Assembly (NCBI GenBank): GCA_964538085.1
Contig: CAZIDF010000008.1
Span: 85,053 to 149,052 of the forward strand
From: G020348385 sp964538085
GTDB lineage: Bacteria > Acidobacteriota > Aminicenantia > Aminicenantales > Aminicenantaceae
DNA length: 64,000 bases
Direction of reading: 5' to 3'
The position numbers and the translations under genes are program-made. Position 1 is the stretch's first letter. Every line of letters starts with the position of its first letter. The notes beneath the pieces are model-generated. The model did not search any database and was not told where the DNA came from. It saw nothing but the letters and a program-made list of their open reading frames with translations. Below are positions 17,851 through 25,921 of this stretch, in pieces.

Positions 17851-18122
17851 GGCCGTGCACCCAGCTCCGGCAGGACTCCCCCTGCGTTATCCATGCAGTT
17901 AGCTCAGGAAAGGCTGATCTGCCGCACAAGAGACCGCTCTGCTACCGCTGCTACCTCCCGGTCCTGACGGGGTTTACAGAGAGTTCTTCGCGCAGGGCCC
18001 ATACCTTCAACACCACTTACATGAACACAGTCCAGAAAAAGCACAGCCTCGGCGGGGAATTCGATCCCACTGTAGCGGATTGTGAGTTACAGGGCACCGC
18101 TAGCTCCCCATCTAGCACGGCC
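17851..18122 (-). ncRNA. ffs: Large bacterial signal recognition particle RNA (Alu-domain type)
   Basis: About 272 nt. The 5' end GGCCGTGCTAGATGGGGAGC and GGTGCCCTGTAACTCACAATCC are the hallmark Alu-domain sequence of the large SRP RNA, followed by ATCGAATTCC. The S-domain helix 8 is at GTCAGGACCGGGAGGTAGCAGCGG, the Ffh-binding tetraloop and asymmetric loop. The 3' GCACGGCC closes a terminal helix with the 5' GGCCGTGC and runs straight into T8, a termination signal. It is convergent with the DapA-family gene, whose stop is about 10 bp away. Confidence 0.95.
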
Positions 18123-18233
18123 AAGCTATTCATAAAAAAATGCCGTTTCAAAAATCTTTTTTTAAAATTGTCCAAAAGAATATTTTATCATAAACATAGG
18201 CTTTTTTTTATGAAATGTTCTGGGGCATAAAAC

Positions 18234-19076
18234 TTAAAATTTGTAGGCAAGGCCTGCTCGGAGAATAAAACCGTCCCAGATGCCTGCCTCTGCTTTTAAA
18301 TGCAGGTGTGGGATGACTTCGGCTCTCACACCGAGGGAAATCTGCAAAAGCGGGAGGATATTCGGCAGGTTGAAATCGGCGTCTTCCTCGGCCTCTTTTA
18401 TATTTCTCGAATCTTCCTCCTGGTAACCTTCGGTCCCTCTGGCCCAATAGTACGTCCCATTATAATTATATCTCACCTCTCCGTTAAGGGCGGCTACACC
18501 TATTCCGAGGACAAAATAAGGGGTTACGATCCAATCCGGTTTTATATCCCAACGGAAACTGAGGTTGGTAAAAAGAGGGTTCAATTCCACAACACCCACA
18601 GCTTCCATCTCGGCGTATGAGCCGTCATTGAACTGCACATTGATCGGCCCCTCTACTGTGGCCTCCATGTGTGTTTTTTCGATGGACACGCCCAGGCTGA
18701 AGGAAGAATAACGTCCTCCAGGATAAAACCTTAGCTCGAATCCATAAATCGACCCAGAGGAGCCGAATACGAGATTGTGGTCATGCCCGACTTTGACTAT
18801 GTTATAGCCGGATTCATTGATCTTGATGCCGATTTCTTTCGCAATCTCATCGCTCAACGACTTGGTAAGGTCATCCTCGAACAATCCTTTAAACACATCC
18901 AGGGTCCAGTACCCGTAATGAACATCAACCTCTAGTTTTCCTGCGATGCCGTCATCGAAGATCAAACGCGGCAGCTCTTCCTCCTGTTCTTCCTGCTGGG
19001 CGAAAATACCCTGTGCTGAAACAAACACGATCAATAGCACCAAAACCAAAGATTTTTTCCAGCTCATCTGAATCAT
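18234..19076 (-). CDS. Outer-membrane beta-barrel protein, unknown function
   Basis: 280 aa. Signal peptide (KKSLVLVLLIVFVSAQGIFAQ), then alternating amphipathic strands (YGFELRFYPGG, SSFSLGVSIEKTH, TPYFVLGIGVAALNG, LQISLGVRAEVIPHLHLKAEAGI) and a terminal ...GLAYKF ending in Phe, the BAM-recognition pattern. AGAGG lies 5 nt before the ATG at 19076. No named family is recognised; an 8-10 strand barrel is plausible. It is divergent from the M14 peptidase gene. Confidence 0.75.
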   Translation of the reverse strand: MIQMSWKKSLVLVLLIVFVSAQGIFAQQEEQEEELPRLIFDDGIAGKLEVDVHYGYWTLDVFKGLFEDDLTKSLSDEIAKEIGIKINESGYNIVKVGHDHNLVFGSSGSIYGFELRFYPGGRYSSFSLGVSIEKTHMEATVEGPINVQFNDGSYAEMEAVGVVELNPLFTNLSFRWDIKPDWIVTPYFVLGIGVAALNGEVRYNYNGTYYWARGTEGYQEEDSRNIKEAEEDADFNLPNILPLLQISLGVRAEVIPHLHLKAEAGIWDGFILRAGLAYKF

Positions 19077-19191
19077 GTTAACCTCTGCAAAATCCTATAT
19101 GTTACTCATTTTTTTGTCAATACTAATGCATAACAGATACTTATTTATATTAGTCGTAGAAAGCAAGAGATGCATGACAAGTTGAATTCTC

Positions 19192-19221
19192 TTGACAGCC
19201 GTCCAGTCCAAGTGATAGATA
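19192..19221 (+). promoter_or_regulatory. Candidate promoter for the M14 peptidase gene
   Basis: A consensus TTGACA (19192-19197) is followed after 18 nt by TAGATA (19216-19221), with the gene's GGAGG about 25 nt further on. The -10 is weak, so this is tentative. Confidence 0.4.
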
Positions 19222-19254
19222 AAAAGCTCGGTATTAAAAAAAATGGAGGGACTC

Positions 19255-21855
19255 ATGAAAAAAACGACCATACTTACTACTGTATTTTTGCTTTTGGTTC
19301 TCCCCTGTTTTTTAGCCTCCCAGACCTCGCCTGAAGAATTTTTGGGGCACAGAGTGGGAGCGGATAGAAAACTGGCTGACTACGGCCAAATTCAGGATTA
19401 TTTTACGAAGCTGGATTCAGAATCCAATAAAATGAATGTGTTGACCATCGGTAAATCAACGCTTGGAAAACCGATGATCTTGGCTGTCATCTCTTCTGAA
19501 GAAAACATGGCCAACCTTGAAAAATACACGGATATAACAAAAAAGTTAAGGAATGCCCGGGGTCTCACCCCTGCGGATGCCAAGGAGCTTGCCCGGCAGG
19601 GAAAAGCTATCCTTTTGATAACATGCAGTCTGCATGCCACAGAGATCGCCGCTTCCCAGATGGCCATGGAGCTGGCCTATTTGCTCGTCACAGGCAAAAC
19701 GCCTTTCGATGCGGATAAGGCATTGAACGATGTGATCGTGCTCCTCTCCCCTACCACAAATCCAGACGGCCAGCAGATGGTCACGGATTGGTACCGAAAG
19801 TATGTGGGCACAGAATTTGAGGGAGGCAGTATGCCATGGCTGTACCATCACTATGCAGGACATGACGACAACCGCGACTGGTTCATGTTCAACCTCAAAG
19901 AAACCCAGGCCGTCACTAAAGTCCTGTATCACGATTGGATCCCGCAAATCCAAATCGATGAACACCAGATGGGCTCCACAGGAGCCCGGCTTTTCGTTCC
20001 TCCTTTCATGGACCCTCCGGTCCCGACGATCCATCCCCTTCTCTGGCGGGGGGTAGCCCTTTGCGGCACCAACATGGCCTATGACCTTCAAAAAAACGGC
20101 TACAGCGGTGTTGTCCATGGACGGAGCTACACAGGATGGTGGATCGGGGCCTGCGACGACACGACCTGGCTCCACAACACCATCGGGCTACTTTCCGAGA
20201 TGGCTTCCGCCCGGATAGCGACCCCGATATACATCGATCCCACCGAACTCCCCCAGGCCTATGTCGAAAAACGCATGGAATTTCCTGATCCCTGGCCAGG
20301 CGGCTGGTGGAGATTGAGAGACCTTGTGGATTATGAACTGACGCTATCCTTGAGCCTAGTTGAAACTGCCTATCATCACAAGGAAGATCTGCTCTTCAAT
20401 TTCTACAAGATGTGCAAAGATGCGATAGAAATCCAAGAAGAAGGCCAACCTTTTGCTTTTGTCATCCCCCAGAAACAACATGACTACCCGACAGCTTTAC
20501 GCATGCTGAAAATCTTGATGATGGGCGGCGTCGAGATCCACCAGGCAAAAACGGATTTCGTAGCCGATGGCAAATTCTATCCGGCCGGATCCTTCGTGGT
20601 CCTGATGTCCCAACCATACCGGCCCTATGCCCAGGCACTCCTCGAGAAACAAAAATACCCGGATATGCGGCAATACCCGGGAGGCCCTCCCGTCCCCCCT
20701 TATGACAACGCCGGCTGGACCTTGCCTCTTCAAATGGGCGTAAAATGCGATCAAATCGACGATTCCTTCGCAACAGAATTAGAGATGCTGGATGCCATCG
20801 AATTCCCCACAATCCCTGCACCTGACGAATCGGCACCCTATTATGTGCTGGATTCCCGTCACAATGCCTCCCATTCGGTCGTTTTTGCCTTGATGAAAGG
20901 GAACGCCGAAATCTACCGCTCCCAGAATCCCATCGGGGGAGACAGATACAGCGCGGCCGCCGGAAGCTTTATCGTGAAAAATTCATCCGGGGTGATGAAA
21001 TTGCTGCCTGCTCTGGTCCAAAAATGGCATATCCGCGCTCATTCGCTCGACGACATTTCAGGAATTGCAAAATCCAGGATCGCCAATCACCGGGTAGGTC
21101 TCTACCAATCCTGGCGAGCCAACATGGATGAAGGGTGGACCAGGTATTTATTTGACGATCTGGAAATCCCCTACACCACCATCCACAACAAGGATTTCGA
21201 AGGAGAAAAGGACAAGAAGGTCGACCTGAAAGAAAAATTCGATGTCATCGTTTTTGCCGACGAGAGCGCCGACATCATCAAAGACGGAAGGCGAAGTCCA
21301 TCTTCCCAATCCGGAAGGTATTCCCGAGGTGGCAATATGCCTCCCGAATACGAAGGCGGAATCGGCAAAGATGGGGTGGATGCGTTGAAGAAGTTTGTAG
21401 AGGACGGCGGTATCCTTGTGACCCTCAACGGCGCCTGCGAATTAGCTTTTAAAGAATTCACAGTACCGGCTCAAGATGCATTGGAAAGGGTGAACCGGGA
21501 ACAATTTTTCTGCCCCACATCCATCCTCAGGATCAAGGTAGACAACATGACTCCCATCGGGTATGGGATGCCGAAGGAAGCCAGCGCTATGTTCTCTGGA
21601 AGCTTAGCCATTCGGACAAGGGTACCCTCAGGAGAATGGGATAGGAAGGTGGTGGCCAGCTTCCCGGAGCAGGATGTGTTAATGAGCGGATGGCTGCTCG
21701 GGGAGGATGTTATCGCGAGAAACGCCGCTGTTGTGGATATCACGCACAAAAAAGGACACATCATCCTGATCGGCATCCGCAGCCAGCACAGGGCCCAATC
21801 CCACGGCACCTACAAATTCCTGCTCAACGCGCTGCTTTACCCCGAATCCAACTAG
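19255..21855 (+). CDS. Secreted M14-family zinc carboxypeptidase
   Basis: 866 aa from the ATG at 19255 (GGAGG 5-6 nt upstream), which exposes a clean signal peptide. Zinc ligands are His127 and Glu130 in SLHATE and a later His in IQIDEHQMG. The segment TTNPDGQQMV...HDDNRDWF and the substrate-binding region match the large M14 proteins of Acidobacteria and Bacteroidetes. The C-terminal half (from about 600) has a glutamine-amidotransferase-like fold signature (FDVIVFADES...GIGKDGVDALKKFVEDGGILVTLNGAC) often fused to this family. Predicted to trim peptides in the periplasm or outside; it fits the peptide-use genes downstream. Confidence 0.9.
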   Translation: MKKTTILTTVFLLLVLPCFLASQTSPEEFLGHRVGADRKLADYGQIQDYFTKLDSESNKMNVLTIGKSTLGKPMILAVISSEENMANLEKYTDITKKLRNARGLTPADAKELARQGKAILLITCSLHATEIAASQMAMELAYLLVTGKTPFDADKALNDVIVLLSPTTNPDGQQMVTDWYRKYVGTEFEGGSMPWLYHHYAGHDDNRDWFMFNLKETQAVTKVLYHDWIPQIQIDEHQMGSTGARLFVPPFMDPPVPTIHPLLWRGVALCGTNMAYDLQKNGYSGVVHGRSYTGWWIGACDDTTWLHNTIGLLSEMASARIATPIYIDPTELPQAYVEKRMEFPDPWPGGWWRLRDLVDYELTLSLSLVETAYHHKEDLLFNFYKMCKDAIEIQEEGQPFAFVIPQKQHDYPTALRMLKILMMGGVEIHQAKTDFVADGKFYPAGSFVVLMSQPYRPYAQALLEKQKYPDMRQYPGGPPVPPYDNAGWTLPLQMGVKCDQIDDSFATELEMLDAIEFPTIPAPDESAPYYVLDSRHNASHSVVFALMKGNAEIYRSQNPIGGDRYSAAAGSFIVKNSSGVMKLLPALVQKWHIRAHSLDDISGIAKSRIANHRVGLYQSWRANMDEGWTRYLFDDLEIPYTTIHNKDFEGEKDKKVDLKEKFDVIVFADESADIIKDGRRSPSSQSGRYSRGGNMPPEYEGGIGKDGVDALKKFVEDGGILVTLNGACELAFKEFTVPAQDALERVNREQFFCPTSILRIKVDNMTPIGYGMPKEASAMFSGSLAIRTRVPSGEWDRKVVASFPEQDVLMSGWLLGEDVIARNAAVVDITHKKGHIILIGIRSQHRAQSHGTYKFLLNALLYPESN

Positions 21856-21856
21856 A

Positions 21857-22005
21857 GGGGAATCCCATTCGGTACCACCCTATAGCAATGTAGACCTATA
21901 TCGTGTGAATGCATGCTTCTTCGTCATTCTAAAAAGTAATCCTGAACTTCATTTTTTTCAGATAAGGATCGAAAGACATAAGGTGGGACCGAATGGGATG
22001 TCCCC
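21857..22005. repeat. Imperfect inverted-repeat element
   Basis: Left arm 21857-21883 (GGGGAATCCCATTCGGTACC...) and right arm 21978-22005, whose reverse complement reads GGGGACATCCCATTCGGTCC..., match over about 27 bases with a few differences. About 94 bp lie between. The form resembles a REP/MITE-like non-autonomous element between two transcription units. Confidence 0.6.
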
Positions 22006-22023
22006 CTATCTCCGCCTATCTTA

Positions 22024-22055
22024 TTGAAATAATGATGTTTGAATATTATAATATT
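22024..22055 (+). promoter_or_regulatory. ArsR promoter with palindromic operator over the -10 box
   Basis: TTGAAA (22024-22029) and a perfect TATAAT (22047-22052) are 17 nt apart. The -10 box sits inside a perfect 14-bp palindrome, AATATTATAATATT (22042-22055). A repressor bound there would occlude RNA polymerase, the usual logic of ArsR autoregulation. Motif and spacing are seen; binding is inferred. Confidence 0.7.
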
Positions 22056-22081
22056 AGTAAAGAAATGGAAAGGTGAACCAG

Positions 22082-22417
22082 ATGAAAAAAAAGGAATTTT
22101 ATTCGCTGCATTCCGGTGTCTGCAAAACCCTGGCCAATCCCAAACGGCAGGAAATCCTGGATTGCCTCCGGCACAAGGACATGACGGTTAACGAACTGGT
22201 AAAAAAAACAGGGATTTCCCAGGCCAATCTCTCGCAGCATCTCGCCATTTTGAGAGCCAAGGGCATCGTCTCTACCGAGCGTAAAGGGATCAATGCGTAT
22301 TACTCTCTCTCCAATAGCAAAATAATCCAAGCCTTCGACCTGATCAGCGAAGTGCTTCAAGATTCCTTAGACTCTCAGAGCAAGACGGTGAGATCAGCCA
22401 TTTATCGAAAAAAGTAA
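22082..22417 (+). CDS. ArsR/SmtB-family transcriptional repressor
   Basis: 111 aa from ATG 22082 (AAAGGTG about 6 nt upstream; an in-frame GTG at 22073 falls on that site). The winged helix-turn-helix is clear: LANPKRQEILDCLRHKDMTVNELVKKTGISQANLSQHLAILRAKGIVSTERKG. The usual metal-site motif ELCVCDL is replaced by VNELVKK, so it probably does not sense metals through that site; Cys residues near the N-terminus (GVCKT) and in LDCL could sense thiol or sulfur state. It lies 18 bp before a DsrE-like gene and likely controls itself and that gene. Confidence 0.9.
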   Translation: MKKKEFYSLHSGVCKTLANPKRQEILDCLRHKDMTVNELVKKTGISQANLSQHLAILRAKGIVSTERKGINAYYSLSNSKIIQAFDLISEVLQDSLDSQSKTVRSAIYRKK

Positions 22418-22435
22418 AAAAGGGAGATTTTTCTG

Positions 22436-22918
22436 ATGGAAGAACAAAAAAAGAAAAAGCTCGCTATGGTCGTTTTTAGCGGGGATTTGGATAAATTATT
22501 CGCCGCCTTCAGCATCGCCACTGGAGCGGCGGCTTCCAACATGGATGTCACCATGTTTTTCACGTTCTGGGGACTCCGCGCTCTAAAGAAAAAAAAGCGG
22601 ACCGGTAAAAGTGTTTTAGGCCGTTTGATGGGCATTTTTTATGGAGGCGACATCGATCGCGCCTCTCCAAGTAAAATGAGCTTTGGCGGACTCGGCCGCT
22701 GGATGTTCAAAAAGATGATGAAAGCCAAACGTGTGCCCACCCTGGCCGAGATGCGAAAGTTGGCCATCGACCTCGGCGTGAAACTCTATGGTTGTCAAAT
22801 GAGCATGGAAGTCATGGAAATTCCCAAGGAAAAGATGATCGATGAGGTCGCCCAGTGTGTGGGAGTTGCCACCTTCCTCGAACAAGCTCAACAAGCCGAC
22901 GTCTCACTTTTTGTTTAA
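22436..22918 (+). CDS. DsrE/DsrF/DrsH-like family protein
   Basis: 160 aa, soluble. It begins KKLAMVVFSGDLDKLFAAFSIATGAAASNMDVTMFFTFWG, the nucleotide-fold start of DsrE-like proteins. The conserved Cys motif is KLYGCQMSMEVMEI with a second Cys in EVAQCVGVATF and the usual end ADVSLFV. Members pass persulfide sulfur or are linked to sulfur sensing. The gene follows an ArsR-type repressor and the pair is likely one transcript. No TusA, rhodanese or sulfite reductase gene is beside it, so its sulfur donor is unknown. Confidence 0.85.
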   Translation: MEEQKKKKLAMVVFSGDLDKLFAAFSIATGAAASNMDVTMFFTFWGLRALKKKKRTGKSVLGRLMGIFYGGDIDRASPSKMSFGGLGRWMFKKMMKAKRVPTLAEMRKLAIDLGVKLYGCQMSMEVMEIPKEKMIDEVAQCVGVATFLEQAQQADVSLFV

Positions 22919-22995
22919 TAGACAGCACCCTTTCCTTAAATTTTGAGATATAATATACTGCATTATAGAATTTCATAATTTATTGGAAGGGAATT

Positions 22996-24162
22996 ATGAA
23001 AAAACCCACCGAAGTAGGGATTATTCTTTATGCATTGTTTGTTTTTTTGAGCGTGTCTCTATGGGGAGACGAATTCTGTGTCAAAACATCCATCGAGATC
23101 CAGAATGCTTTGACTGAAGCCGCATCAAACGGGGAGGACGACGTCATCCGTATTGTTAGGGGGACCTATGCCGGGAATTTCATCTTCGATTCCTCAGAAG
23201 GAAAAAACCTAACCTTGTTAGGGGGATTTTCCTCAACCTGCGCAAACCGGATCCTCGATCCTGCCAATACGATCCTAGATGGCAACAGTATTGGCCGGGT
23301 ATTATTTCTTAATAATACATCTGGCGGAGACATTTATGTGGAGGGATTAAAAATAAGAAAAGGCCTAACACTGGATAAAGGAGGAGGCATTTATGCCGTT
23401 TCTCAATCGTGGGATATGGCAGGAAACATCACGATTACGGATAACATCGTACTGGATAACGAGGCCGCAATGGGGAGCGGAATATATGCTCTGACATCAA
23501 ATGAACAAGTTGACTTGAAAACAACGATCGGAAGTAGGGCTGGAAGGAGAGGGGTATTTCCTCAAGAAAACAGGATGGCAAGCCATGAAATGAAGGTCGA
23601 AACGAACAGTACAGGTGATATCGTCATTTCAGATAATAAGATCAAAAACAACAGAGGCGACGGGCTTTATGTCGGAACGGGTGGAGAACTTTTCGGCGGT
23701 TTCGTCACAATCAGAAACAACCTCGTCACAAGGAATTCAGGCAGAGGAATCGTTGCAAACACTTTTGCGGGCAATATGAGAATAGAGGGAAACTTCATCT
23801 CTAAAAACACATCCTCGACAAACGGCGGGGGAATTTATGCAAGGGGTTATCTCTACCTCGGGGGAGGAGGAAATATTCGACTCATAAATAACATCATCAC
23901 GGAGAATTCCTCTGTCTACGGCGGGGGGATATATGCCATTGTCGCAGGTGACAGTATTGCCGGCCAACTAGACCTAATCAATAACACAATCACAGAGAAC
24001 AGTTGCTCCGATTCGGGTGGCGGGATATATTTTGACGGAAAACTGGACAGTGTTTTAAACCTATACAACAACATCGTTTGGGGGAAACTCTGCTCTTATT
24101 GGAAGGGATATTTCCCTCGTTTTCGATCCCTCCTATGGGGCAGAATCCAACGGTTTCAATAA
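22996..24162 (+). CDS. Secreted right-handed beta-helix protein, 5' part of a frameshifted gene
   Basis: 388 codons in this frame. A signal peptide (residues 7-25) is followed by a chlorobi-type beta-helix with many NNxIxxNxxxxxGGGIYA turns (GGGIYAVSQ, GSGIYALTS, NGGGIYARGY, YGGGIYAIVA, SGGGIYFDGK). The reading frame is lost at the G5 run 24080-24084: before it the protein reads LYNNIVWG; after it this frame gives a non-conserved tail (KLCSYWKGYF...), while the +1 frame gives GNSALIGRD and the normal continuation. The last 26 residues here are probably not native. GGAAGGG is the ribosome-binding site. Confidence 0.8.
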   Translation: MKKPTEVGIILYALFVFLSVSLWGDEFCVKTSIEIQNALTEAASNGEDDVIRIVRGTYAGNFIFDSSEGKNLTLLGGFSSTCANRILDPANTILDGNSIGRVLFLNNTSGGDIYVEGLKIRKGLTLDKGGGIYAVSQSWDMAGNITITDNIVLDNEAAMGSGIYALTSNEQVDLKTTIGSRAGRRGVFPQENRMASHEMKVETNSTGDIVISDNKIKNNRGDGLYVGTGGELFGGFVTIRNNLVTRNSGRGIVANTFAGNMRIEGNFISKNTSSTNGGGIYARGYLYLGGGGNIRLINNIITENSSVYGGGIYAIVAGDSIAGQLDLINNTITENSCSDSGGGIYFDGKLDSVLNLYNNIVWGKLCSYWKGYFPRFRSLLWGRIQRFQ

Positions 24163-24229
24163 TGACTTTTCCTTCATTTCCGGAAAATGGATCCACTCTG
24201 GTCAGAACATCAACACCTCTCCTCAATTT

Positions 24230-24931
24230 GTGGCTCCTGCAAATGAAGACTATCATCTTCAATCCACCTCTCCCTGCATAGATAAAGGGAATAACACAGC
24301 GCCTAGCTTGCCAGATAAAGACTATGATGGTGAACCTAGGATATTCGACGGGGACCAGGACAACACGCCAACAATCGACATAGGCGCCGACGAATTCATC
24401 GGTGTGCCTCTGCAATACCTAACGATAGAATCCACCAGCGGAGGGAGTACAATACCCCAACCAGGTCAACACGTTTATGCCCAAGGAATTTCAGTTCAAA
24501 TCACGGCCACTCCAGAAGCGGACTATAGATTTCATGAATGGACTGGCGATATCCCAGCAGGGAAAAAACAGGATAATCCACTGGTTATAAGCATGGGATC
24601 GAATAAATCAATCAAAGCTCATTTCGTCCGGATTATCTATCCTCCTTCTGGAGTGACAGGACAGAAAGTCATGAACCGTTCTCTCTCACAAGTCGAATAC
24701 ATCAATGTTCTGAAATGGAGCGTCAATCCAAACAATCAGGGTTTAGCTATTTCCCAATATCGCATATATGTTTTGGATGGAGCAAGCCGAACCCTTTTGG
24801 CTGAACTAAGCTCAAACATTTTTGAATTCTGGCATCGGGGGGTGTCGAAGGATAGGATATACAACTATGTCATTTACGCCGTGAATGACAATAGCCAGGA
24901 AGGCGATCCGGTTTATTTAACCGTACAATGA
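24230..24931 (+). CDS. 3' part of the frameshifted beta-helix protein (InlB B-repeat and Fn3-like domains)
   Basis: This frame is open from before 24085 and reads the family's usual end of the helix: NTSPQFVAPANEDYHLQ, STSPCIDKGN, DYDGEPRIFDGD and DIGADEF. Next is a divergent InlB B-repeat domain (ITATPEADYRFHEWTGDIPAG...NKSIKAHF) and an Fn3-like domain (YINVLKWSVNPNNQGLAISQYRIYV). ATG 24230 is only the first start in frame; no ribosome-binding site suits it. With the 5' part it would give one protein of about 644 aa. Its stop overlaps the possible start of the next gene. Confidence 0.75.
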   Translation: MAPANEDYHLQSTSPCIDKGNNTAPSLPDKDYDGEPRIFDGDQDNTPTIDIGADEFIGVPLQYLTIESTSGGSTIPQPGQHVYAQGISVQITATPEADYRFHEWTGDIPAGKKQDNPLVISMGSNKSIKAHFVRIIYPPSGVTGQKVMNRSLSQVEYINVLKWSVNPNNQGLAISQYRIYVLDGASRTLLAELSSNIFEFWHRGVSKDRIYNYVIYAVNDNSQEGDPVYLTVQ

Positions 24932-24945
24932 CAAGGAGTATGAGG

Positions 24946-25494
24946 ATGAAAAAAAAGATCCTTTTCATGGCTCTCTTTATGATTATATGTGGGACGGTCG
25001 GTGCGACCAGCATCCGATTCGAAGCAAAAGCTAAATATTTTAATCCCGGAGAACAGGCATTCAAGGACATATACGGAAGCGGCATCATGTTCGGAGCAGA
25101 GATAAGCATCGGCATTTGGAAAAATCTCGAACTTTGGGTGACAGGGGGCACCTTTTCCAAAACCGGGGAACTAACATTCACAAAAGAACAAACGAAGCTC
25201 AGGATAACACCTGCAGGAATCGGAATAAAATATGTTCATCCGGCTGGATCGAAGATGGACATCTATGGGGGCATTGGTATCAATTATTACTCCTATAATG
25301 AAGAGAATCCCATAGGAGAGGTCAAAACGAATAAAATTGGGTATATCGGCACGATAGGAACTTATGTGAAAGTGACGGAAGGTATATTTTTTGACTTATT
25401 TTTTGATTATTCCCATTGCAAAATAAAACCAGATGAAATCAACGTTAATATCGGAGGATTCGGAGCCGGTGTCGGCATAGGATTTCGAATCTGA
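24946..25494 (+). CDS. Small outer-membrane beta-barrel protein
   Basis: 182 aa from ATG 24946, with AAGGAG 8 nt upstream; an earlier ATG at 24928 overlaps the preceding stop. Signal peptide KKKILFMALFMIICGTVGAT, then Gly- and aromatic-rich strands (MFGAEISIGIWKNLELWVTGG, MDIYGGIGINYYSY, FFDLFFDYSHC, GGFGAGVGIGFRI). About 8 strands of OmpW/OmpX-like size are plausible. Placed directly after the beta-helix gene, it may help its surface exposure, but that is only context. Confidence 0.75.
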   Translation: MKKKILFMALFMIICGTVGATSIRFEAKAKYFNPGEQAFKDIYGSGIMFGAEISIGIWKNLELWVTGGTFSKTGELTFTKEQTKLRITPAGIGIKYVHPAGSKMDIYGGIGINYYSYNEENPIGEVKTNKIGYIGTIGTYVKVTEGIFFDLFFDYSHCKIKPDEINVNIGGFGAGVGIGFRI

Positions 25495-25501
25495 GTCTAA
25501 T

Positions 25502-25921
25502 CTACTCCCCGATAATTTTGACAAGGACTCTTTTGCGACGACGGCCGTCGAATTCGCCATAAAAGATCTGCTCCCAGGGGCCGAAGTCCAAACGGCCTGC
25601 GGTGATCGCCACGACAACCTCCCGGCCCATAATCGTTCTTTTCAGGTGCCCATCCGCGTTGTCCTCCCCTGTCCGGTTGTGCTTGTACTTGGATATTGGC
25701 TGATGGGGTGCCAACTCCTCCAGCCATTCCTCGTAGTCGGCGTGCAGCCCCCGCTCGTCATCATTGATGAACACGCTTGCTGTGATGTGCATGGCGTTGA
25801 CCAGACAGAGGCCTTCCTGAACATCGCTTTTCTCTACCAGCGCCTCGACATCGGGTGTGATGTTAATAAAGTCCACCCGATTTTTCGTGTCAAAAACCAG
25901 ATATTCCGTCAGAGATTTCAT
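25502..25921 (-). CDS. YjbQ/UPF0047 family protein (secondary thiamine-phosphate synthase-like)
   Basis: 139 aa from ATG 25921, overlapping the transporter stop (ATGA); longer in-frame starts lie inside that gene. Family motifs: DITPDVEALVEKSDVQEGLCLVNAMHITASVFINDDE, HNRTGEDNADGHLKRTIMG and LDFGPWEQIFYGEFDG, with the conserved His, Glu, Asp and the GxWQ/EqifygEfDG end. Members have weak thiamine-phosphate synthase activity and an unsettled true role. It is the last gene of the operon. Confidence 0.93.
   Translation of the reverse strand: MKSLTEYLVFDTKNRVDFINITPDVEALVEKSDVQEGLCLVNAMHITASVFINDDERGLHADYEEWLEELAPHQPISKYKHNRTGEDNADGHLKRTIMGREVVVAITAGRLDFGPWEQIFYGEFDGRRRKRVLVKIIGE

Noticed and set aside
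17636..18230. Plus-strand ORFs over the DapA-family 3' end and the region up to 18230
   Set aside because: They overlap a clear SRP RNA and the lyase gene in another frame and have no domain.
22082..22417. Arsenic-sensing ArsR
   Set aside because: The ELCVCDL-type metal site is absent and there are no arsenic resistance genes nearby.
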